DNA from: Pseudomonadales bacterium
Lineage (GTDB): Bacteria; Pseudomonadota; Gammaproteobacteria; Pseudomonadales; Azotimanducaceae
Direction of reading: 5' to 3'
NCBI GenBank assembly: GCA_024234635.1
Contig: JACKNX010000012.1
Coordinates: 1 to 64,000 of the forward strand
DNA: 64,000 nucleotides
In this document: positions 16,317-24,402 of the stretch, piece by piece
Numbering within the stretch: position 1 is the stretch's first letter
Layout: every line of letters begins with the position of its first letter
Translations under genes and position numbers: made by a program
Notes under the pieces: model-generated
Databases searched by the model: none
Seen by the model: the letters and a program-made list of their open reading frames with translations, nothing else
Told to the model about the DNA's origin: nothing

Positions 16317-18917
16317 ATGCAGCCCACCGCCGAGCACACCCCCATGATGCGGCAGTATCTCGGCATCAAGGCACAGCACCCTGACTGCCTGCTGTTCTAT
16401 CGCATGGGCGACTTCTACGAACTCTTCCACGACGATGCCCGGCGCGCCGCGGGATTGCTGGACATCACCCTGACCGCGCGCGGTCAGTCGGCGGGCGAGC
16501 CGATTCCCATGTGCGGCGTGCCGTTTCACTCGGTGGACAACTACCTCGCCCGTCTGGTGAAGCTTGGTGAGCGGGTAGCGATCTGCGAGCAGGTCGGCGA
16601 TCCGGAAACCAGCAAAGGACCGGTGGAACGACGCGTGCAACGAATTGTCACACCGGGAACGCTGGTGGAGGACAGCCTGCTCGGGGAAAGCACCGACAGC
16701 GTTCTGGCAACGGTGCACCGCAACGAGGACGGTATTGCCGTGGCGTTGCTGAATCTCGCCCGCGGCACGCTCGAAGCCAGCGTAGCGGACTCCGTCGACG
16801 CCGCCGTGCGCCTGCTGAGACGGTACGAAGCCAGCGAGACCATCTGCGCGAACGAGCGACTGGTGGCGCAGATCAACGACGCGTATCCGGACGCGGGTCT
16901 GCGATACGTAGCCCTGCCCCTGCCAGCCGCTGACCCCGCCGCGCGGCTGCGGGACCTCCTTGGCGTCAGCGATCTCGGCGGCTATGGCGTGGAGCACGGC
17001 TCACCCATCATTCCGGCGGCGCTGGCGGCCATCGCCTATGCCGAGCAGACGCTGGCTGGCAGCCCACCGAAAATCGACGGTTTCAGCGTCCTGCGCGATG
17101 ACGACCGAATCCTGCTGGACACCAGCGCGCGGCGGAACCTGGAGATCGACAGCCGCGCCGACGGCAGCCTGCGAGGTACCCTTTTCGAGCTGTGGGACAC
17201 CACCCGCACGCCGATGGGCAAACGCCTGCTGCGCCGCTGGTTGATTGAACCGCTGCGCGACGCCGATGCGGCAACCGCCCGCCAGCATGCGGTTTCGGCA
17301 CTGCTCGGAGCGCCCGCCGACGCCTTGCGCGGCGTGCTCCGCCGCTGCGGCGACCTGGAGCGCATCACCACACGCGTCGCACTGGGCAGCGCCTCACCGC
17401 GCGACCTCACCCGGCTGGGGGAAGGGCTCACTCTGCTGCCTGAAGTGCTTGCCGTGCTGGCGCCAATCGATACACCACTGCTGCGCGAGCTGGCAACGCT
17501 GCCGGATTGCTCCGCTGAAGCCGCGCTGCTCGCGAGCGCGCTGATCGAGACTCCACCGGCGACGATTCGGGACGGAGGCGTGCTGGCGCCCGGTTATGAC
17601 GCCGAACTCGATGAATTGCGTGCGCTCGACACCGACGCGGGCAGCTATCTGCAGGAACTGGAACGTAGGGAGAGGGAGCGCACCGGCATCGCCAACCTGA
17701 AGGTAGGCTACAACCGCGTGCATGGGTACTACATCGAGCTGACCCGGGCCGCCGCCGCACCACCGGCGGATTACATCCGGCGCCAGACCCTGAAGAACGC
17801 CGAACGCTACATCACGCCGGAGCTGAAAGCGTTCGAAGACCGGGCCCTGACCGCGCGCGCACGGGCCCTGGCGCGCGAGCGCAGCCTCTATACGCAACTG
17901 GTCGAGCGCCTCGGCGACGCGCATGACCGGTTGCGCGCGGTGGCCACACGGCTGGCCACCCTGGATGTTCTGGCCTGCTTCGCCGAACGCGCTGCCGCAC
18001 TGCGTCTGAGCGCTCCCGGCTTTACACCGGTGCCAGGCATCGAGATCGCCGGCGGCTGGCACCCCGTAGTGGCATCCCGACTGCGGACGCCCTTTATTCA
18101 CAACAACACGGCACTCGGCCCGGGCCGGCGCATGCTGGTGATCACCGGGCCGAACATGGGCGGCAAGTCCACCTACATGCGCCAGACCGCGCTGATTGCC
18201 ATCCTCGCCTATGCCGGCAGTCATGTGCCTGCCGAAAGCGCGATACTGGGTCCCATCGACCGCATCTTCACGCGCATTGGCGCCGGCGACGATCTGGCCG
18301 AAGGGCGCTCGACCTTCATGGTGGAGATGCTCGAGACCGCCAATATTCTCAACAACTCCACGTCCCACAGCCTCGTGCTGCTGGACGAAGTGGGTCGCGG
18401 TACCAGCACGTACGACGGGCTAGCCATCGCCTGGGCCGCCGCCCGGCACCTGGCCGAACGCATCGGTGCGCTGACGCTGTTCGCAACCCACTACTTCGAA
18501 CTGACGGCGCTGGCAACGGAAGTGGAAGGTGTCGCCAACGTGCATCTCGCCGCCACCGAGCACCGCGGCGAGATCATCCTGCTGCACGCGGTAGAACCGG
18601 GACCGGCCAGTCAGAGCTACGGGGTGCAGGTGGCCCGGCTTGCCGGGGTGCCCGGTGCGGTGGTGCGGCGCGCGAGGGAATATCTGCACCGGCTGGAATC
18701 GCGCCGCCAGCAGGCCCCCCATCCGCAGGCAGACCTGTTCGCCGGGACGCCTCCCGAACCGCCAGTGACGCCGGATGCCGATATCGACGCGGCGCTGGAG
18801 GTCAGGGATGCGGTTATGGCCATCGATCCGGACACACTCACACCCAGGGCGGCGCTGGACCTGCTCTATCGGCTGCGTCAACTGGTCTCGACAGCCTCGG
18901 ACAACGGGTTAGAATAG
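16317..18917 (+). CDS. mutS: DNA mismatch repair protein MutS
   Basis: This protein of about 866 residues recognises mismatches as a dimer and starts methyl-directed repair. The mismatch-binding GxFxE-type loop region LFYRMGDFYELFHDDA is near residue 28, domain IV/clamp sequence IANLKVGYNRVHGYYIE near residue 462, and the ATPase has Walker A GPNMGGKSTYMRQ and Walker B SLVLLDEVGRGTSTYDG. ATG 16317 gives the N terminus expected for MutS; the open frame continues 18 codons upstream without a supported start. It diverges from recA. In pseudomonads cinA lies between these two genes; it is absent here. Confidence 0.96.
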   Translation: MQPTAEHTPMMRQYLGIKAQHPDCLLFYRMGDFYELFHDDARRAAGLLDITLTARGQSAGEPIPMCGVPFHSVDNYLARLVKLGERVAICEQVGDPETSKGPVERRVQRIVTPGTLVEDSLLGESTDSVLATVHRNEDGIAVALLNLARGTLEASVADSVDAAVRLLRRYEASETICANERLVAQINDAYPDAGLRYVALPLPAADPAARLRDLLGVSDLGGYGVEHGSPIIPAALAAIAYAEQTLAGSPPKIDGFSVLRDDDRILLDTSARRNLEIDSRADGSLRGTLFELWDTTRTPMGKRLLRRWLIEPLRDADAATARQHAVSALLGAPADALRGVLRRCGDLERITTRVALGSASPRDLTRLGEGLTLLPEVLAVLAPIDTPLLRELATLPDCSAEAALLASALIETPPATIRDGGVLAPGYDAELDELRALDTDAGSYLQELERRERERTGIANLKVGYNRVHGYYIELTRAAAAPPADYIRRQTLKNAERYITPELKAFEDRALTARARALARERSLYTQLVERLGDAHDRLRAVATRLATLDVLACFAERAAALRLSAPGFTPVPGIEIAGGWHPVVASRLRTPFIHNNTALGPGRRMLVITGPNMGGKSTYMRQTALIAILAYAGSHVPAESAILGPIDRIFTRIGAGDDLAEGRSTFMVEMLETANILNNSTSHSLVLLDEVGRGTSTYDGLAIAWAAARHLAERIGALTLFATHYFELTALATEVEGVANVHLAATEHRGEIILLHAVEPGPASQSYGVQVARLAGVPGAVVRRAREYLHRLESRRQQAPHPQADLFAGTPPEPPVTPDADIDAALEVRDAVMAIDPDTLTPRAALDLLYRLRQLVSTASDNGLE

Positions 18918-18944
18918 CCGGCTTTTGTAACGGGTCAGCCGGTC

Positions 18945-19271
18945 ATGCCATTCGTCGTTGGGGAAAACTGCATCAAGTGCAAACACACGGACTGCGTGGA
19001 AGTCTGTCCCGTGGACTGCTTCTACGAAGGTCCGAACATGCTCGTCATCCACCCGGACGAGTGCATCGACTGCGCACTGTGCGAGCCGGAATGTCCGGTC
19101 AACGCCATCTTCTCGGAAGATGAGCTGCCGGATGATCAGAAGGAATTTCTGGAACTGAATGCCCGCCTGGCCGAGGTGTGGCCCAATATCACCGAGAAAC
19201 AGGACGCACCGGCCGACGCCGAGGAGTGGGCGGGCAAACCCGGCAAGCGCGCCCTGCTGGAAGAAGGCTGA
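18945..19271 (+). CDS. fdxA: 7Fe-8S ferredoxin FdxA
   Basis: This 108-residue protein is a seven-iron ferredoxin of the FdxA type that carries one 3Fe-4S and one 4Fe-4S cluster. The two cysteine motifs are CIKCKHTDCVEVCPVDC near residue 9 and CIDCALCEPECP near residue 40, followed by the long acidic C-terminal tail of the Azotobacter/Pseudomonas FdxI family. It is 27 bp downstream of mutS on the same strand, a linkage known from pseudomonads. Its electron partner is not evident here. Confidence 0.94.
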   Translation: MPFVVGENCIKCKHTDCVEVCPVDCFYEGPNMLVIHPDECIDCALCEPECPVNAIFSEDELPDDQKEFLELNARLAEVWPNITEKQDAPADAEEWAGKPGKRALLEEG

Positions 19272-19275
19272 ACGG

Positions 19276-19298
19276 GCACCGGGGCTGGCACCCGGTGC
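19276..19298. terminator. hairpin between convergent fdxA and nlpD
   Basis: An 8-bp perfect stem GCACCGGG/CCCGGTGC with a 7-nt loop begins 5 bp past the fdxA stop codon. There is no T run, so it may be a weak or bidirectional terminator or just protect the mRNA end. Confidence 0.4.
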
Positions 19299-19367
19299 AG
19301 ACGCTGGACGCCGGTTCCCGATCATGGGCCCGGCGCCATCGCAGGCTTCCGCCCGCGTCCGCAGTGA

Positions 19368-20171
19368 CTACTTCGATGGCAGGAGTGCAGCCGGATTGAC
19401 CGGGTCCCCGTCGCGACGAATCTCGAAGTGCAGCGCCGCGGCACGGCCCGATGCACGAATGACCGCAACCCGATCACCGAGCTTGACGCTATCGCCTTCC
19501 CGTCGCTCCGCGGGACCGTGCAGACTGTAGGCGCTCAGATACCCGCCAGTGTGGCGTACGATGACCAGCGTTTCATACCCGCCCAGTCCCGCGCCGGAGT
19601 AGACAACGGAACCGGCAGCCGCGGCAGTCACCACGGTTCCTACCGCAAGCTCGAAGTCCAGCCCCTTGTTGCCCTTGCCGAAGGCGCGCGTCGGCGTCGC
19701 CGACACCGGCCACCGCCAGAGATCGGGGACCGGCCCCTTGGAAACCGGTTTGGCTGGCACGGGCGGGACGGGCTTCGCACTGCCGCTGCTGGTGCCCGCC
19801 GTGCCGGGAGGTTTTGCCCCGGTCGATGGCGGCTGGTCGATACGCAGCCGCTGCCCGGGGTAGATCGTGTACGGCGGACGCAGACGGTTGAGCGCCGCCA
19901 GGCGCTCCACGGTAAGCCCGTGACGCCAGGCAAGGCGATAGAGCGTATCGCCCCGCTCCACCGTCACCACGTCGATACGATGCTTCTTCGCTGCCCGTCG
20001 CGATGCCGGCGTATCGCGCACGATAACGGTCTTGCCGGCGCGTTTGGTCTGGTCAATCACCGTTGGCCTGCCCTGCGTGGCGCATCCGGGCAAACTGCCG
20101 GCAATCATGGCCGCGCACAGCCCGACGACAAGCATTCGCACGCGCAGGCGTATTGCCGCCGGTTCAGGCAT
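19368..20171 (-). CDS. nlpD: NlpD-like lipoprotein, LysM and degenerate M23 domain
   Basis: This 267-residue protein resembles NlpD, an outer-membrane lipoprotein that activates the septal amidase AmiC. The signal peptide ends in a lipobox GSLPGC near residue 29. A LysM domain (VERGDTLYRLAWRHGLTVERL) follows near residue 73, then a Pro/Lys/Ser-rich linker and a C-terminal M23/LytM domain (KGLDFELAVGTVVTAAAAG to LHFEIRRDGDPVNP). The domain lacks the zinc-binding HxxxD and one histidine of the HxH motif (LHGPA then LHFEI), as in E. coli NlpD, so it should be an activator and not a peptidase. It overlaps the DUF368 gene by 8 bp. rpoS, which usually follows nlpD, is missing. Confidence 0.88.
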   Translation of the reverse strand: MPEPAAIRLRVRMLVVGLCAAMIAGSLPGCATQGRPTVIDQTKRAGKTVIVRDTPASRRAAKKHRIDVVTVERGDTLYRLAWRHGLTVERLAALNRLRPPYTIYPGQRLRIDQPPSTGAKPPGTAGTSSGSAKPVPPVPAKPVSKGPVPDLWRWPVSATPTRAFGKGNKGLDFELAVGTVVTAAAAGSVVYSGAGLGGYETLVIVRHTGGYLSAYSLHGPAERREGDSVKLGDRVAVIRASGRAAALHFEIRRDGDPVNPAALLPSK

Positions 20172-21054
20172 CGAGCCGGGTCAGGGCGACCAGCGTCAGC
20201 GCACCGATCGTCATGGTGAAGAGCGAAATCAGCAGAAAGGGATCACCCGCCTGCAGCGCGTACTGTCCGGGCAGCAGCCAGGCGTGCGCTTCGCGCCAGG
20301 GCCACAAAGCCGGCATGGCGCCCGCCATGAAACCGGTCAACAGTGCCAGCAGATTGTGCCGGTAGCGCGCCAGACACCAGGCCAGCAACCGGGAGAACAA
20401 CAAAAGCCCGCACGCACAGCCGCCGCCCAGCGCCAGCAGTACCGGCATGTGCAATTCGCCAATGGCCTTCAGCACGGGTTCGTAAAGGCCCAGGATGAGC
20501 AGCATGAAACTGCCGGAAACGGCCGGCAGCAGCCAGGCACTGACCGCGAGCATGCCGCCGCCGAAAAACAGCAGCAGCGATTCGCTGCCCTGCCCAGGCT
20601 GCGGAATCTGCGAGGCCAGCCCCACCCCGGCGCCCAGCGCGGCCCAAAGCAGCGCGCGCCAGGTTGCCCCTTCGCGCCGGACCTGCAGCACGAGATGCGC
20701 AACCGAGGCCGCGATGAGGCCGAAGAAGAACGCCCAGACGGCCGGCGCCGCGAGTTGCAGCAACCATCCGACGAGGCGGGCGAACGCAAGCACGGAGACC
20801 AGCATGCCGGCGCCCAGAATCATCAGGAACAGCAGATTCGTTTCACGTACGTAGTGCAGCGGCCGGGTCAGCAACGCCAGCGGTGACTGTCTGGACAACC
20901 CGGCAATGGTCCCCACCAGTTCGTCGTAGATGCCGGAGACAAAGGCAATGGTGCCCCCGGAAACACCCGGCACGACTTCCGCGACGCCCATCGCCATGCC
21001 GCGAACGAAGATTCCGCCCCACTCGCGCATCGAGCGCTGGCGCGTCCCGGTCAT
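20164..21054 (-). CDS. DUF368 membrane protein, probable polyprenyl-phosphate translocase
   Basis: This 296-residue integral membrane protein has about eight hydrophobic segments. It has the two DUF368 signatures: GMAMGVAEVVPGVSGGTIAFV near residue 19 and its internal counterpart LLPAVSGSFMLLILGLY near residue 172. DUF368 proteins have been shown in other bacteria to recycle undecaprenyl phosphate from the outer to the inner leaflet of the cytoplasmic membrane, feeding cell-wall synthesis. It overlaps pcm by 4 bp (ATGA) and nlpD by 8 bp, so it is expressed with cell-envelope and repair genes. In many gammaproteobacteria a DedA-related YqaA occupies this place. The family is clear; the exact function is by analogy. 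Confidence 0.85.
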   Translation of the reverse strand: MTGTRQRSMREWGGIFVRGMAMGVAEVVPGVSGGTIAFVSGIYDELVGTIAGLSRQSPLALLTRPLHYVRETNLLFLMILGAGMLVSVLAFARLVGWLLQLAAPAVWAFFFGLIAASVAHLVLQVRREGATWRALLWAALGAGVGLASQIPQPGQGSESLLLFFGGGMLAVSAWLLPAVSGSFMLLILGLYEPVLKAIGELHMPVLLALGGGCACGLLLFSRLLAWCLARYRHNLLALLTGFMAGAMPALWPWREAHAWLLPGQYALQAGDPFLLISLFTMTIGALTLVALTRLDA

Positions 21055-21722
21055 GTGTCCTCCACCGGACGCACGCCTTTCAGGAGCGGCACGAAGCGCA
21101 CATAGTCCACGGTGCTGGTGAGCAGTTCGTCACCACGACGATCGATGACCTTGAGCTCCTGTACGCCTTCACCACCAACCGGCAGCACCAGGCGGCCGCC
21201 GTCCGCCAGCTGATCAAGCAGCGCCGGTGGCACTTCCGGGGGCGCCGCGGTGACCAGGATGGCGTCGAACGGACTCTCCGCCGGCCAGCCCTCATAACCA
21301 TCACCCACCCGAAAGCGGATGTTGTCAGCGCCGATCAGCCGCAGCCGCTCCTGCGCCCGCAGCTGCAGTTCCTCGATACGCTCGATGGTGAACACCCGTT
21401 GCACCAGGCTGGACAGCACCGCGGTCTGGTAACCCGTTCCCGTACCCACCTCCAGCACCCATTTCGGCGCACGTTCCAGCAGTACCTGCGTCATCAGCGC
21501 TACGATATATGGCTGGGAAATTGTCTGTCCGAAACCAACCGGCAGCGGTGTGTCTTCATAGGCCCGGTGGGCCAGCGCTTCGTCGACAAATATATGTCGC
21601 GGCACATGGCCGATGGCAGCGAGCACCCTTTCATCGCTGATGCCTTTTTCGCGCAACAGGTCAACCAGGCGCATCCGCGTGCGCCGGGATGTCATGCCAA
21701 TGCCTTCCAGGCGCTTGCTCAT
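21051..21722 (-). CDS. pcm: protein-L-isoaspartate O-methyltransferase
   Basis: This 223-residue SAM-dependent enzyme methylates L-isoaspartyl residues to start repair of aged proteins. LPVGFGQTISQPYIVALMT near residue 60 and VLEVGTGTGYQTAVLSSL near residue 89 are the substrate and SAM motifs; FDAILVTAAPPEVPPALL near residue 152 completes the core. It overlaps truD by 4 bp upstream and the DUF368 gene by 4 bp downstream. surE, which lies between truD and pcm in E. coli and pseudomonads, is absent. Confidence 0.95.
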   Translation of the reverse strand: MSKRLEGIGMTSRRTRMRLVDLLREKGISDERVLAAIGHVPRHIFVDEALAHRAYEDTPLPVGFGQTISQPYIVALMTQVLLERAPKWVLEVGTGTGYQTAVLSSLVQRVFTIERIEELQLRAQERLRLIGADNIRFRVGDGYEGWPAESPFDAILVTAAPPEVPPALLDQLADGGRLVLPVGGEGVQELKVIDRRGDELLTSTVDYVRFVPLLKGVRPVEDT

Positions 21723-22666
21723 ACGTCGGCAAAATCCCGCAGAGTGAAATACTGCCTCAGCAATTCGGTGGCATAGCTGCCGACGCCCAGCCGGAATGCC
21801 AGCCGCAGCGAGGATGCATCCCGCACCTCCAGGGTCACATCGTCCGCCACGGCGACCAGTGAGCGGCGCCCCTGGGACACTCCGGAATATTCCAGATCCG
21901 CCATCCAGGACCGATGCGGAGCAAGTGCCGCCTGCTCCACTTCAGCCGCGACACCACCCGTGCCGCTGCGCCCCCGGCCCCATAGCGGCGCCGTCGGCAG
22001 ACCGTCCACGTCCGTCACATCACCGTCCAGAGGTTGATCCCACGACCCGTCGCGAACGCGTGCGGCCAGTATGTCATTGAACAGCAGGCCACGCAGGACG
22101 GAGAGATAGATGCCCTGCCGGAACCGACTGATGCGCCGGCGGCGGCGCTGTGCCAGCCAGCAAAGCGCTGTCTCCACGTTGTCGTGACCGAAACGACGCG
22201 CTCCGAAGTAGTTGGGAAAGCGGATACGCGTCGGCAACGGTCCCGGATTGCGGGCGACCGCCCGCAACGTAATGGTGAAATGATTGCCACGATGCATACC
22301 ACGCCGCAGTTTGCCGGGCTGACGACTGGAGCCGAGGAGTTCGATACCGGGCGCCAGTTCTCCGGGCACCCAGTCATGGGAGCCGGCGGGAACGCTGAAC
22401 CACTGCTCGGCGATGGCGCGGGCATCCTTCATGCCGGCGTAGCCGACATCCATCGGCCGGACACCCGCGATGCGCGCCAGTACCTGGGCTACAGCAGGGG
22501 TGCTGACAGCTGTTTTGCGCACGTGCAACCACGCGTGCGCACCATCGCCGCCCGGCGGCACGAGCAGATCCTCGCGCACGTAAAAGTCGGCCGCATGCTG
22601 TCGGAGTTCCGCGGTGGGCGCTTGTCCGCCACACAGCGACGGCCAGTCCGGTGCGGTTGCCGTCAA
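21719..22666 (-). CDS. truD: tRNA pseudouridine(13) synthase TruD
   Basis: This 315-residue protein makes pseudouridine 13 in tRNA-Glu. GYAGMKDARAIAEQWFS near residue 75 carries the catalytic aspartate; RIRFPNYFGARRFG near residue 147 and the late LRLAFRLGVGSYATELLRQ are TruD signatures. Translation most likely starts at TTG 22666, which overlaps the ftsB stop (TTGA), so expression is coupled. ispF and surE normally flank truD; here ftsB and pcm flank it directly. Confidence 0.93.
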   Translation of the reverse strand: MTATAPDWPSLCGGQAPTAELRQHAADFYVREDLLVPPGGDGAHAWLHVRKTAVSTPAVAQVLARIAGVRPMDVGYAGMKDARAIAEQWFSVPAGSHDWVPGELAPGIELLGSSRQPGKLRRGMHRGNHFTITLRAVARNPGPLPTRIRFPNYFGARRFGHDNVETALCWLAQRRRRRISRFRQGIYLSVLRGLLFNDILAARVRDGSWDQPLDGDVTDVDGLPTAPLWGRGRSGTGGVAAEVEQAALAPHRSWMADLEYSGVSQGRRSLVAVADDVTLEVRDASSLRLAFRLGVGSYATELLRQYFTLRDFADV

Positions 22667-22935
22667 TGTGCGTCTTCCGGCATGAGCACAAAGATCTCTC
22701 CTTCCCGGATCATGCCGAGGTCCAGCCGCGCCCGCGCCTCGATGCCGTCAGTGCCTGTCTGCAGCGCACGAACCTCGGCCGCAAGCACCTGGTTGCGCGC
22801 CGTAATCTCGGCCACCCTGGCTTCCTGGGCCTTTAATTCGACGGCAAGCCGATCCGCGGTCATCCCCCCTACCCAACCCCTGTACAGCAGCACGGGAATG
22901 ATCGCCGCCACAGCCAGCATGACAAGACGTTGCAC
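22663..22935 (-). CDS. ftsB: cell division protein FtsB
   Basis: This 90-residue bitopic membrane protein is FtsB, part of the FtsQLB complex that activates septal peptidoglycan synthesis. A single transmembrane segment (LVMLAVAAIIPVLLYRGWVG) near the N terminus is followed by a coiled coil (ELKAQEARVAEITARNQVLA) and a conserved ARLDLGMIREGEIFV end. The start is GTG 22935, preceded by a strong AGGAGG site 7 bp upstream; the frame is open far upstream into eno but without a supported start. It follows eno, the standard location. Confidence 0.88.
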   Translation of the reverse strand: MQRLVMLAVAAIIPVLLYRGWVGGMTADRLAVELKAQEARVAEITARNQVLAAEVRALQTGTDGIEARARLDLGMIREGEIFVLMPEDAH

Positions 22936-22975
22936 GTGCACTCCTCCTCGGAGCCATGGGTGGGCCTGGTCCGGC

Positions 22976-24259
22976 TCAGCGCGCGAATTCCGCGCGGCCG
23001 CGGTAGACCGCATCGCCTCCCAGGGCTTCCTCGATGCGTAACAGCTGATTGTATTTCGCCACCCGATCGCTGCGACACAGCGAGCCCGTCTTGATCTGGC
23101 CAGCCCCGCTGCCGACGGCGAGGTCGGCAATGGTGACGTCTTCCGTTTCACCGCTGCGGTGCGATATCACGGCGGTGTATCCCGCCTGCTGTGCCATGCG
23201 TATGGCTTCCAGGGTCTCTGTAAGGGTGCCGATCTGGTTCAGCTTGATCAGGATGGAGTTGGCCACGCCGGACTCAATACCCCGCTTGAGGATGCGGGTA
23301 TTGGTGACGAACAGATCGTCGCCGACCAGCTGCACCTTGTCACCGATCAACCGGGTGAGCGTCGCCCAGCCGTCCCAGTCGCTCTCGTCCATGCCGTCTT
23401 CGATGGAGACAATGGGATGGCGACGGCTGAGATCAGCCAGATATTCCGCAAACGCGGTGGAAGAGAAGGCGCGGCCTTCGCCCGCAAGCCGGTACTCGCC
23501 ATCCACATAGAACTCCGACGAGGCGCAGTCGAGCGCCAGCGTGACGTCCCTGCCGAGGACATAGCCTGCGTTACCCACCGCTTCGGCGATCACTTCCAGC
23601 GCCTCGGCGTTGGAGTTCAGATTCGGGGCGAAACCACCCTCGTCACCCACCGCCGTGGTCAGCCCACGGGCCTTGAGTACCGCCTTGAGCGCATGGAACA
23701 CCTCGGCACCGCACCGCAATGCCTCCCGGAAGCTGGTCATGGAGACGGGCTGCACCATGAACTCCTGGATATCGATGTTGTTGTCCGCATGCTCGCCGCC
23801 GTTGAGGATATTCATCATCGGCACCGGCATGGTCATGGGTGGTGCACCGAACAACTGGTTGATGTGCCGGAACAACGGCGCTCCGCTTTCTGCCGCCGCG
23901 GCCTTTGCCGCGGCCAGCGATACGGCCAGCATGGCGTTGGCACCGAGCTTCGACTTGTTGTCGGTACCATCAAGTTCCAGCATGCGGCGATCGAGCGTCT
24001 CCTGACCGTCCGCCGCCATGCCGCGCACCGCGTCGGCGATGACGCCGTTCACCGCACCCACCGCCGTGAGAACCCCTTTGCCGAGGTAACGCCCCTTGTC
24101 GCCATCACGCTTCTCGAGCGCCTCACGCGAGCCAGTGGACGCGCCGGACGGCGCACAGGCCAGTCCGCGAAAACCCCTGTCCGTCCACACCTCCGCTTCG
24201 ACCGTGGGATTACCCCGTGAGTCCAGCACTTCACGACCAATGATCTTGTCAATCTTCAC
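22976..24259 (-). CDS. eno: enolase
   Basis: This 427-residue glycolytic enzyme interconverts 2-phosphoglycerate and phosphoenolpyruvate and in related bacteria is part of the RNA degradosome. LDSRGNPTVEAEVW is at the N terminus, SIEDGMDESDWDGW near residue 287, the catalytic lysine region ILIKLNQIGTLTETL near residue 338, and SHRSGETEDVTIADLAVG near residue 367. The start codon is GTG at 24259, with AGGAG 7 bp upstream. It is followed 40 bp later by ftsB. Confidence 0.98.
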   Translation of the reverse strand: MKIDKIIGREVLDSRGNPTVEAEVWTDRGFRGLACAPSGASTGSREALEKRDGDKGRYLGKGVLTAVGAVNGVIADAVRGMAADGQETLDRRMLELDGTDNKSKLGANAMLAVSLAAAKAAAAESGAPLFRHINQLFGAPPMTMPVPMMNILNGGEHADNNIDIQEFMVQPVSMTSFREALRCGAEVFHALKAVLKARGLTTAVGDEGGFAPNLNSNAEALEVIAEAVGNAGYVLGRDVTLALDCASSEFYVDGEYRLAGEGRAFSSTAFAEYLADLSRRHPIVSIEDGMDESDWDGWATLTRLIGDKVQLVGDDLFVTNTRILKRGIESGVANSILIKLNQIGTLTETLEAIRMAQQAGYTAVISHRSGETEDVTIADLAVGSGAGQIKTGSLCRSDRVAKYNQLLRIEEALGGDAVYRGRAEFAR

Positions 24260-24402
24260 AGCTACTCCTGTTTCTCATGCGGCCGGTGCACTCAACCAGC
24301 CCTGCTTCGCTCCGGTGTCCACGCTCGAATCCACCCCGGGCAGGAGGCTGTCTGCGGGTCGTGAACACCCGGCACGGCCAGCAGCGGCCGCGCGTTTTGA
24401 GG

